From Bolinopsis microptera (lineage: Eukaryota; Ctenophora; Tentaculata; Lobata; Bolinopsidae), in NCBI RefSeq assembly GCF_026151205.1, contig NC_087073.1:17441837-17505836 (forward strand): a stretch of DNA of 64,000 bases, given 5' to 3'. The notes beneath the pieces were generated by a model. It made no database searches. It had not been told where the DNA came from and saw only the letters and a program-made list of their open reading frames with translations. The position numbers were made by a program, and so were the translations under genes. This document shows, in pieces, positions 1 through 12,200 of this stretch; position 1 is the stretch's first letter, and every line of letters begins with the position of its first letter.

Positions 1-3000
1 AAATTATGGAAACTGTATTGCAAGATTATTGTAAAAATTTAAAGAACATACCATAAACGTTAAGATTGACAGTGGTATCCGAATGGCTGGAATCAGGTAA
101 AGAACCGGAAGTCACTCTGCAAGTGTAGGCAGTATCTTCATTCACAAGAGTCCCGTCTACAGCAAGAGTCGATGTTTGTGTCCCTCCAGAATGGCTTCCT
201 TGGACAGGGGTGAACTTTTCAGCTGGAACTGGTCCTGTACTAGTTCGCCAGGTCACTGTTGCTGTTTCTGTCAATCCAGTGATAACACAGGATATTGTTG
301 TATCTGAGCCTTTCTTCACTTCTTTGTTTACTGATTCAACGTCTGAAGTAGGTTATTGTAAAGCATTTTGAAGTTTGACTGTAAGTATAAATTCAGTCTC
401 AAATTATTGAATCTGTAGTGCAAGATTATTGTAAAAATTTAAAGAACATACCATAAACGTTAAGATTAACGGTGGTATCCGAATGGCTGGAATCAGGTAA
501 AGAACCGGAAGTCACTCTGCAAGTGTAGGCAGTATCTTCATTCACAAGAGTCCCGTCTACAGCAAGAGTTGATGTTTGTGTCCCTCCAGAATGGCTTCCT
601 TGGACAGGGGTGAACTTTTCAGCCGGAACTGGTCTTGTACTAGTTCGCCAGGTCACTGTTGCTGTTTCTGTCAATCCAGTGATAACACAGGATATTGTTG
701 TATCTGAGCCTTTCTTCACTTCTTTGTTTACTGATTCAACGTCTGAAGTAGGTTATTGTACAGCATTTTGAAGTTTGACTGTAAGTATAAATTCAGTCTC
801 AAATTATTGAATCTGTAGTGCAAGATTATTGTAAAAATTTAATGAACATACCATAAACGTTAAGATTGACGGTGGTATCCGAATGGCTGGAATCAGGTAA
901 AGAACCATAAGTCACTCTGCAAGTGTAGGCAGTATCTTCATTCACAAGAGTCCCGTCTACAGCAAGAGTTGATGTTTGTGTCCCTCCAGAATGGCTTCCT
1001 TGGACAGCGGTGAACTTTTCAACTGGAACTGATCCTGTAGTAGTTCGCCAGGTCACTGTTGCTGTTTCTGTCAATCCAGTGATAACACAGGATATTGTTG
1101 TATCTGAGCCTTTCTTCACTTCTTTGTTTACTGATTCAACGTCTGAAGTATGTTATCGTAAAGCATTTTAAAGTTTGACTGTAAGCATAAATTCGATCTT
1201 AAATTATCAAAACTGTATTGCAAGATTATTGTAAAAATTTAAAGAACATACCATAAACGTTAAGATTAACGGTGGTATCCGAATGGCTGGAATCAGGTAA
1301 AGAACCGGAAGTCACTCTGCAAGTGTAGGCAGTATCTTCATTCACAAGAGTCCCGTCTACAGCAAAAGTTGATGTTTGTGTCCCTCCAGAATGGCTTCCT
1401 TGGACAGGGGTGAACTTTTCAGCTGGAACTGGTCCTGTACTAGTGCGCCAGGTCACTGTTGCTGTTTCTGTCAATCCAGTGATAACACAGGATATTGTTG
1501 TATCTGAGCCTTTCTTCACTTCTTTGTTTACTGATTCAACGTCTGAAGTAGGTTATTGTAAAGCATTTTGAAGTTTGACTGTAAGAATAAATTCAATCTC
1601 AAATTATGGAAACTGTATTGCAAGATTATTGTAAAAATTTAAAGAACATACCATAAACGTTAAGATTGACAGTGGTATCCGAATGGCTGGAATCAGGTAA
1701 AGAACCGGAAGTCACTCTGCAAGTGTAGGCAGTATCTTCATTCACAAGAGTCCCGTCTACAGCAAGAGTCGATGTTTGTGTCCCTCCAGAATGGCTTCCT
1801 TGGACAGGGGTGAACTTTTCAGCTGGAACTGGTCCTGTACTAGTTCGCCAGGTCACTGTTGCTGTTTCTGTCAATCCAGTGATAACACAGGATATTGTTG
1901 TATCTGAGCCTTTCTTCACTTCTTTGTTTACTGATTCAACGTCTGAAGTAGGTTATTGTAAAGCATTTTGAAGTTTGACTGTAAGTATAAATTCAGTCTC
2001 AAATTATTGAATCTGTAGTGCAAGATTATTGTAAAAATTTAAAGAACATACCATAAACGTTAAGATTGACGGTGGTATCCGAATGGCTGGAATCAGGTAA
2101 AGAACCATAAGTCACTCTGCAAGTGTAGGCAGTATCTTCATTCACAAGAGTCCCGTCTACAGCAAGAGTTGATGTTTGTGTCCCTCCAGAATGGCTTCCT
2201 TGGACAGGGGTGAACTTTTCAGCCGGAACTGGTCTTGTACTAGTTCGCCAGGTCACTGTTGCTGTTTCTGTCAATCCAGTGATAACACAGGATATTGTTG
2301 TATCTGAGCCTTTCTTCACTTCTTTGTTTACTGATTCAACGTCTGAAGTAGGTTATTGTACAGCATTTTGAAGTTTGACTGTAAGTATAAATTCAGTCTC
2401 AAATTATTGAATCGGTAGTGCAAGATTATTGTAAAAATTTAAAGAACATACCATAAACGTTAAGATTGACGGTGGTATCCGAATGGCTGGAATCAGGTAA
2501 AGAACCATAAGTCACTCTGCAAGTGTAGGCAGTATCTTCATTCACAAGAGTCCCGTCTACAGCAAGAGTTGATGTTTGTGTCCCTCCAGAATGGCTTCCT
2601 TGGACAGCGGTGAACTTTTCAACTGGAACTGATCCTGTAGTAGTTCGCCAGGTCACTGTTGCTGTTTCTGTCAATCCAGTGATAACACAGGATATTGTTG
2701 TATCTGAGCCTTTCTTCACTTCTTTGTTTACTGATTCAACGTCTGAAGTATGTTATCGTAAAGCATTTTAAAGTTTGACTGTAAGCATAAATTCGATCTT
2801 AAATTATCAAAACTGTATTGCAAGATTATTGTAAAAATTTAAAGAACATACCATAAACGTTAAGATTAACGGTGGTATCCGAATGGCTGGAATCAGGTAA
2901 AGAACCGGAAGTCACTCTGCAAGTGTAGGCAGTATCTTCATTCACAAGAGTCCCGTCTACAGCAAGAGTTGATGTTTGTGTCCCTCCAGAATGGCTTCCT

Positions 3001-3200
3001 TGGACAGGGGTGAACTTTTCAGCTGGAACTGGTCCTGTACTAGTGCGCCAGGTCACTGTTGCTGTTTCTGTCAATCCAGTGATAACACAGGATATTGTTG
3101 TATCTGAGCCTTTCTTCACTTCTTTGTTTACTGATTCAACGTCTGAAGTAGGTTATTGTAAAGCATTTTGAAGTTTGACTGTAAGAATAAATTCAATCTC
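1..3200. repeat. 1,600-bp higher-order repeat (four 400-bp Ig units, twice)
   Basis: Units 1-4 (1-1600) match units 5-8 (1601-3200) in order. Units 1 and 5 look identical over the stretches compared. Units 3 and 7 share the [13 protein letters not shown] version, and units 4 and 8 share a G at the start of the CGC of TAGTGCGCCA. Units 2 and 6 share the Arg version (TSTRPVP). Unit 6, however, carries the left-hand part of the unit-3/7 type (CCATAA at 2105-2110), which suggests gene conversion. The pattern indicates a recent 1.6-kb unequal crossover on top of older 400-bp duplications. Confidence 0.85.
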
Positions 3201-6200
3201 AAATTATCGAAACTGTATTGCAAGATTATTGTAAACATTTAAAGAACATACCATAAACGTTAAGATTGACGGTGGTATCCGAATGGCTGGAATCAGGTAA
3301 AGAACCAGAAGTCACTCTGCAAGTGTAGGCAGTGTCTTTATTCACAAGAGTCCCGTCTACAGCAAGAGTTGATGTTTGTGTCCCTCCAGAATGGCTTCCT
3401 TGGACAGGGGTGAACTTTTCAGCTGGAACTGGTCCTGTACTAGTTCGCCAGGTCACTGTTGCTGTTTCTGTTAATCCAGTGATAACACAGGATATTGTTG
3501 TATCTGAGCCTTTCTTCACTTCTTTGTTTACTGATTCAACGTCTGAAGTAAGTTATCGTTAAGTATTTTGAAGTTTGACTGTAAGTATAAATTCAATCTG
3601 AAATTATCAAAACTGTAGTGCACGATTGATATAAATATTTAAAGAACATGCCATAAATGTTAAGATTGATGGTGGTATCCGAATGGCTGGAATCAGGTAA
3701 AAAACCAGAAGTCACTCTGCAAGTGTAGGCTGTATCCTCATTGACAAGAGTCCCGTCTACAGCAAGAGTTGATGTTTGTTTCCCTCCAGAATGGCTTCCT
3801 TGGACAGAGGTGAACTTTTCAGCTGTTACTGGTCCTGTACTAGTTCGCCAGGTCACTGTTGCTGTTTCTGTCAATCCAGTGATAACACAGGATATTGTTG
3901 TATCTGAGCCTTTCTTCACTTCTTTGTTTACTGATTCAAATTCTGAAGATGGTTAACATAAAGCATATTGAGGTTTGGCTGTAAGATATAAATTCGTAAT
4001 GAAATAAGAAGAACTGTAGTGCAAGATGATGGTGTTAAAATTAAACCGTTGCAATTGTGTTAGTAAGCTATTCCTTGATCATAGCAGTTATTGCTGAAAT
4101 TAATATTTGGTAAAATAACTTCACTCTCTTTTATAGCTTGGCTTGCCAACAGCTCAGTGTCTAACAACGGATATGATACGCAATAATTTGTTCCTTAATC
4201 AGTTGAATTGTTGTTTAAAAATCACTTACAATTACATTATACCTCCTTGATCAGCAGTATGACAGCTAATACTGTCAGTCAATATATGCTACGCTTACCT
4301 AGTTTGAGAATATCAGCTATAACATCTACTTCTTCAGATGCAGGAGAATTTGTGTATTGAGAAGATTTGACTGAGCACTTGTAAGTGACTGATGATGGAC
4401 TAGCAAAAGCAGCTAGTTTCGCGGTTTTGATAGTCAGTACTGCTACCTGATTTCCGCTGCCATCTACCGATCCTTGCTCCAAACCATAGTTGCTGGTATC
4501 CGATGTTTCAACTTCAGCACCAGCATTATCCTTCCAAGTTACAGTAGCAGGGGTTCCACTAGCGTCTAGACCTCCGATATTGCAAGTCAATGTCTGGTCT
4601 ACAGCGGTGTTGATATTCTTGCGAGTTGAGGTAACAGCTGAAATGTATTGTTCGTGATATTATCTTGATTATACACGCAAATTGTTGCAATATCAATGGA
4701 ACGTTTCATTCAGGATATGCAATAAATAATTGAGTATATAGTATATACTTATATACCTATATTCGTTATTTTAACTAAAATATTTACTGAAGACTTTTGA
4801 GCTGACTGCCGTTTTTTGGTCTACTGAAGCATGTTCAGCGGAAGTGAAAACACACGAGTAAGTGACATCTCCGTTGTTTTCAGAAACAGGAATCGTCAAA
4901 GTGGTAGTTTGAGATTTTCCTACCAACGATCCCGCCTCGACGGTGTATCCTTGGTCTTGTGTCAGCGCATCATCATTCGCAGACGTCGTCCATTTTACGG
5001 CACTGAATGCCTGTGTCAAACCCGTAACAGTACACGATATCGTTGCTTCAGTACCAGTAAGTTGTTCCTTGTTCACAGCAGTTAGCACTAAAATTAATAT
5101 TTGGTTAGAATTACTTAACTCACCAGTCACCATAAGACCATAGCGTTCCAACTGCCAACAGCTCAGTTTCTTAGAGCTTTAGAGCGCCAATTATACGCAA
5201 TAATTTGGCTCTTTATAAGATGAATTGTTCTACGGAAATCATTAAATTTCCTCGATCAGCAGTATGACAAATAAAACTGTCAGCCTATTTTTTTTTATAG
5301 ATTTGTTACGCTCACCCAGTTTCAGAATGTCAGCTTCGACATTTAGGTCGGCCGATGCAGGAGAATTTGTGTATTGAGAAGACTTGACTGAGCACTTGTA
5401 GGTGACCGATGATAGACTAGCAAAAGCAGCCAGCTTCGCAGCTTTGATAGTCAGTACTGCTACCTGATTTCCGCTGCCATTTACCGATCCTTGCTCCAAA
5501 CCATAGTTGCTGGTATCCGATTCATCAACTTCAGTACCAGTATTATCCTTCCAAGTTACAGTAGCAGGGGTTCCACTAGCGTCTAGACCTCCGATACTGC
5601 AAGTCAATGTCTGGTCTACAGCGGTGGTGATATCCTTGTGAGTTGAGGTAACAGCTGAAATGTTTTGTTCGTGGTAGAGGATATCTTGGTTACACATGAG
5701 AAATTATTCGCACAGATAAAAAAATAGGATATGTAATAAATAACTACATATTATAATATACGTATACATATATTTGTTATTTTAACTTAGTATACTTACT
5801 AAAGACTTTCGAGTTCACCGCCGTTTTCTGGTCTACTGCATTTGATCCTGAAAATGAAAGTCTGAACATGACGTATTTATTATATTATTTACGTGTTGTT
5901 ATAAATAACACGATTTGATAAGAAAGAAAGCTTTTATTCGACTGCTATTTTGTAATAAATTTTACTTAAACTTACTGTTCGTAAAAATTGACCGAGAAAT
6001 TTACTGACGGTACTGTATTAAAAGTATGGAATTTACTCGAATCAAGAATTTCTGAAAATGAATTATTGAATTTTGCTTTTGTTTGATCAAATTTTCACTT
6101 TATAGGTCCTGCTGTAGGAAGCCCTGGTAGTGTCTGGGGTAATTTCTAACGCCAATCTGTAAAGACGATGCAACATTGAACCACTGTCAGCTAGAGTGGA

Positions 6201-9200
6201 GAAAAGTCTATGGATAAAGTTTGATGTACTGAAAGGTCCAGATAATAGACCTGCCTATACCTCCTTGGTATTTGCTGTAAATAGTTTGCAGATGCCAGGT
6301 AGAGTTGCACGACCTCAGTCTAACCTGTTCTTGTTGAAAAAGCGTGACTTAAGTTACCGAAATTTATTTCTTTATAATATGTAAATTATATATGATTTAA
6401 ATTATGTGAGGAATATTGCTTTTGACAGAGCGAATTGGCGAATTGGCGCATTGGCGAATTGGCGCATTGGCGCAGAATAGAATGCAAGCCTTATGATTCT
6501 GTTTCTTTGAGAAAGATTAGATTGCAGCGTTAACGGGTGATACTCGTAAACTATTTTACTGGTAGGTTATAAACCTACAAATTGCAGCGTTGTATATACA
6601 CTTTTTGTTATTTAGAACTTTAGTATAAATATAAGTCCTAAGAAAATACGCGGGATCGATCATTTGCGGCTGATGATGCCAAAAAACTTTCTCAGACTAA
6701 ATATGAAAACATAACTTTTTTGTGAGGTTCATTTAAAAATGGACCTTTTAAGGAAATAGGAATCATGAAAATGAGCCAGGGAGATAACATAACTACATAT
6801 TCCACAATGCCAAATACAATCAAGTTAAGAGACTGACTCTTTAAACTTAAAATTGGGTTTCTGAGGCTCTGCTTTATACCTACCTCTTGTGGAGATGATG
6901 GAGGTGAGTGACAAATGATATAAGGGAGGGGGGGGGGGCACTGTTATAGACGCTTTATAGTGCCAATTTATAGATGAAATAAGTTTAGACAACATGAGAT
7001 TACCTTATCGGACTTTATTTTAACGGGACATCAATTGGACGCTTGAGGCCCCAGCGTTAATTTTAATATCCGTTCAAAATTATGTCTGTTACACAAGTCC
7101 GGTCAAATTACGTCCGATAAGGTACTAGAATCTACTTTCAGAATAGGGACTAGAGAACCGGTCGTGTCAGAGCTTTAAACATTATAGTAATTGGTAAGGG
7201 AACTATTCAAACCTTTATCTAGATGCTGATGAAAACACTGATGATATAAAGACTTAAATGATTAAGAAGAACTTAAAATATCATTGGTTGTTTGATCACA
7301 GGGAATATAATTATCAGCTTTGCATAGTTGAAATTTGACAGATTAACAATCAAACGATAATTTGGATAATGCACTTTGCGTAATGGATTGAAGTCCACAA
7401 CACAGGTTGTTGCTAAACGAGACTCACCGACAGGAACGACTCGAGCGAAGAATCCCTGCGCAACGACACTTCTGTCAGTTTCGAACCTTACCCAGAGGTT
7501 GGGTCCGGTACTGGTGAAGATTTTGGGAGCTAAATTATGACCACAGAACCAGCCCAAAAGAGGGGCTGTGGATAGGTGCCCATCTCGTATCTGGATTTAG
7601 TGGGGTTAAATGAGGGTGAGACTGATTTAACTAGTGAGGTAAAGTAAGTGGGCAAGTAAAGCGAGGGTAGACCGAGGTAAATTGAGTTCTAATGGAATGT
7701 AACTAATATTTAGGTGCGGTTTGTGTGGGCGTGTTAAATCAGGGTTGTTACTGTACCTAACTTGGTATTTGACTATTGAAAAGTATTCTCAACTTTTATT
7801 CTGTTATGTTGATTAATCATTAATTTATAAGGAATATTCGATAGTTCAGCAGATGAATAATTTTTGTCGAATCAAATCATGTAAAAACTATTAAAACTGC
7901 GAAAGGGGAGTCATGTAAAAGTTGAGTCCTGTGAAAGGTGAGTCATGTGAAAGGTGAGTCATGTGAAAGGTGAGTCATTCGATAATTATCTTAAAAAACA
8001 CCAACCTCCAAAATGTCGTATCTGCAAGTAGGGTGATGTTCAATGTCGATAGTCTCGAAGGTGAGCCGTATAACGTAACCCTCAGTAGCGAATATTTGTG
8101 TGATACAGTTGATATTATCGCTGTACACATTAGGATAGTTCGTACTGTAGAAACGTCCAGCACTTTCTGATGCGTCGTACGTCCAACTGCAGCCTGCATC
8201 TGGAGAGAGATCGCGTGAGTAGGGAGTAAAAACAATCAAACTCACTGGCTTGTTACTAGCGAGTAGCTCAGAAAATACAATGCTTGTCGTAATTTAATAA
8301 ATCTACACTCCAGCGGCAAACATATAACAAGGTAACATACAGGGACCGTGGCGGCCAGTTCCCAGTTCCCAGTTCCCAGTTCCCAGTTCCCAGTTCCCAG
8401 TTCCCAGTTCCCAGTTCCCAGTTCCCAGTTCCCAGTTCCCAGTTCCCAGTTCCCAGTTCCCAGTTCCCAGTTCCCAGTTCCCAGTTCCCAGTTCCCAGTT
8501 CCCAGTTCCCAGTTCCCAGTTCCCAGTTCCCAGTTCCCAGTTCCCAGTTCCCAGTTCCCAGTTCCCAGTTCCCAGTTCCCAGTTCCCACTTCCCAGTTCC
8601 CAGTTCCCAGTTCCCAGTTCCCAGTTCCCAGTTCCCAGTTCCCAGTTCCCAGTTCCCAGTTCCCAGTTCCAAGTTCCCAGTTCCCAGTTCCCAGTTCCCA
8701 GTTCCCAGTTCTCAGTTCCCAGTTCCCAGTTCCCAGTTCCCAGTTCCCAGTTCCCAGTTCCCAGTTCCCAGTTCCCAGTTATGATTTTTAAACCTTGTGC
8801 AGTAGGTGAAATATTATGTTATTGTTGATAGTAGGATACTTGTCACATGCGTCATCGGAACCTATATTATTCATTTGTGATTTACTTGTTATTAAACGTC
8901 CATATCTCATGTCGGGATGGGATTACAATAAATGTTCTCACAACATTTGAATCGGTGGATGCAGGCAAGTCTGCGTACTATGACGAAGACATTGAGCATT
9001 TGTAAGTAAAGGAGGACTGATAATGAAATCAGCCAGCCTAATAGCCTTGATGGTGCAAGTTCTACCAACTGGTTGCCAGTCTCGTCAATTTTTCCCGTGC
9101 TGACATCGTAGTTGGTGTTATCCGAGACTGAAACTGTCGTACCATCAGGATCCATCCAGACTACGTTAACAAGGGTTCCACCTACGTTCTCCGATAATAC

Positions 9201-12200
9201 AGGTGAACGTCTGATCTTGTAAAACAGACCGACTTAGTCACAGACGTGACAGCTACAAGAGATATCCATCCATGTTGGCAAGCAGCAAATAGATGTTACA
9301 AAGTAAATAATAAGAATGTAACTCATTATCAAATTCGAATCAAATCTAAAGTTATCAATGCGCAACTCATTAGCGAAATAATCCATTGCCATAATATTGC
9401 CATTATTGCTTTAAGTTTAAGTTTGATTATATTTTGTTGAACAGTGGGGGTGAATCATAAAGTCGCTGGGGATCTGAGCCATAATCTTGTGTCTTAGATC
9501 ACCAGGCCATATGACTCACTATCCCAAAGCATGGATCGCAGTGATAGTATCCGCCAGTGCCCCATAATGTTCGAACACATATTTATTGTAGCTTGTTTTC
9601 AAGTTAAGAGTTATCCAACGAAATCAATTGGAAATGTTAAAACCTAGCATCTGTTTCTTAGGCGTTTGAACAGAGGTATATTTTATTCAAAGTTATATTT
9701 TAACGGCCAGGTAGCGCAGTTGGTTAGAACGCCATCTTTACAAATTTTGAAGCGTCGTTGACGTTCAGCGAAGGATTCTGAGTGGTCTATGCAGCCCCCC
9801 GGTCTACTCAGCCGAATACTCGAGAAATCGGGTGTTAGGGTTAAATGAGGAGCTGCACATTGCAGCAAAGTCTCGGGCGAAGAAAGTATGGTACACACTA
9901 CCTAAACCGTCACTGGCCAAATAAATCCTTCGGCTTCCTGTAATTGGCTGGTTGCACTTGTGTAACAATGTGGCTGTTGGAATACACCGAAGTAAAATAA
10001 GTGTCTTGATAAAAAATAGCTGCAATCTTATATGTTTGAAAGTTTGAAATAAAAAAGATTAAAACAATTTCAAATCTGTGCCTCATACAGGTCTCTTATT
10101 TCTTACTGACTGTAATATTATTATTATTCTAATTTAGAATACTTACTTGAGACTTGTGCAGTAAGAACCATGCTCATCAATGGAGGTGAAAACACACGAG
10201 TAAGTAGCATCATTGTTGTTCTTATCAGCAGGAATAGTCAAAGTGGTAGTTTGAAAATGTCCCTCCAACGATCCAACATTGACGGTGTATCCTTGACCTA
10301 GAGTCGTCACATCATCATCCCCAGACGTCGTCCATTTTACGTCACTGAATGCCTGTGTCAAACCCGCAACAGTACACGATATCGTTGCTTCAGTGCCAGT
10401 AAGCTGTTCCTTGTTCACAGTAGTTATCTCTGAAATCAATATTTTGTTAGAATGACTTGATTCACCACATCGTGCCAACAGCTTAGTGCCCAAGAGCGGT
10501 GATCAATTACGCTGTTATTGTTATTTTACTTAGTTTTAGAATTTTCGTTGTATCGTTAACTTTGGTAGATGCAGGCGAGTATGCGTACTGTGAAGTTATT
10601 ACAAACACAAGTATGTGAATAATGCCTGATTAGAACAAGCAGGCTTAACTAACGTTAGTTTTGCCAACTGGATACCGATACTACCATTTGTTCCTTGCCA
10701 ACAGATTTGGTGGTATCGGAGACTGAAACTTTCGTACCTTGAGGATCTACACCCAAGTTCCCACTAATGAAATGTAGTAGCAGAACTTTAAACAGAAATT
10801 GCTGCACGGCCATGTGGCTATCTATAGTATCTTGATGTCTACATTAGACACATTCCTATACCTGAAGAAATAATTTTACCTCCTGCAGTTTTAGTGAAGG
10901 TTTTAACTTAAAGGTTACTAGGGTTTATTAGTGTAACGGTTCGGTTAGTGCTGGATATATTAGGTGTATGTTCCCGTGTAAGACTAAAATCATAATCTGG
11001 GGCCAGGGTTGAGTGTCGTGCAAGATGAAATGTATAATGTTGGATTGTATAATTAGCTGCTGTAATATAAAAACATAAGTAGAAATCAATAGGGTCCTTA
11101 GCTGAGAATCAATAAACACTACTAAGAACTTTGAGGAATAATGGGGCAAAAGAGATTAATGAAAATAGTCAATGATACAACTCGATGCCTGTCTTTTTGT
11201 CCATGCCTTCTAAGATATACACGCAAAACCACTTCAACCAAGGATGTATGGCAGCCTATCTTCGTATGACAGAAAATTAAAAGGCTTTCAGATGACAGAT
11301 CGGTACAGAAAAATAACAAAAACGGTTACTTTTTGTTGTTGTTGATACAGTTCTTTTGGCATCACTTTTAAAAATGCGTTAAAGTAAAACGTAGTGTAAA
11401 ACGTTCAATTTCTCCTCAAGTGCAAGTAGAAATTCTGAAATTGTCTACAATCAGAAAATATGTTTGAGTACTCCAACAGCTACTTCTTTTCTGGAACTTC
11501 AGCTCCTGAAAAAGGTTGATCACTGACGATGGAAGTCTTGACATCAATAATTGTAAAATTTACTCAATAATATACAAATCTCTACGCAAATTTGGCCTTC
11601 ATGTTTTTAATCGGAAAAGTGTTACCTATGTAATATGAGTCTGATGCTGTGTGGGTAATTGGGAAATAGATTGCGTTTGCTTCTCGTCCGTAATATGTAG
11701 CCCATGTGGTACTATATTCTGGATTGTCGCATATCTCCGAGGACGCAGCCACTTCTAAAACCATTTCCCCATTGCAGTATACTTTTATTGTTTTGCCACG
11801 CTTACTGATCATCCAGGTCCTTTGTTGGTCTGCAGGCAATCTTACTGGGAAACTGGTGTAGTATTGCATACACTCCCCTATCAGGTACTTAACCGAGTAG
11901 GTGGATACAAACCAGATATAGAATGATCCAGCCTGGTATAGGTCAGTATCATAAAACCATATCTTAATGTTTTGTCTATTTCCTACAAAACTAATCGAAG
12001 TTGTCATATGCAGATACGAAGTCTCCAAGTTAGCATCGAGGAATCTTTCTCGTATCACGGGAGTCCAGGTATCATACTCTGAAATATAGATTATTAATAA
12101 GAAGTGAACTTTCAGATCTCTCCAAAAAGTTAGACTTTAAATCCTTATCTTGGATGTAAAATGAAAGAGAGTCAGTAATCATTCATTTATTTTTGAACGA

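Noticed and set aside
1..3942. CRISPR-like or satellite array because of exact 400-bp spacing
   Set aside because: The unit holds a coherent Ig exon with splice sites and conserved reading frame, and the sequence is plainly eukaryotic.
3332..3956. Plus-strand open frames over the Ig array
   Set aside because: They are mirror frames of the minus-strand exons with no splice or domain support.
8355..8779. Telomeric DNA
   Set aside because: CCCAGTT is not a known animal telomere repeat and the array is internal to an intron.
8242..8791. Open frames of 115-147 residues made of GTGNWEL or PSSQFPV repeats
   Set aside because: Artefacts of a stop-free 7-bp repeat.
9703..9790. Functional tRNA gene
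   Set aside because: A-box present, but no convincing anticodon stem, T-stem or acceptor pairing.
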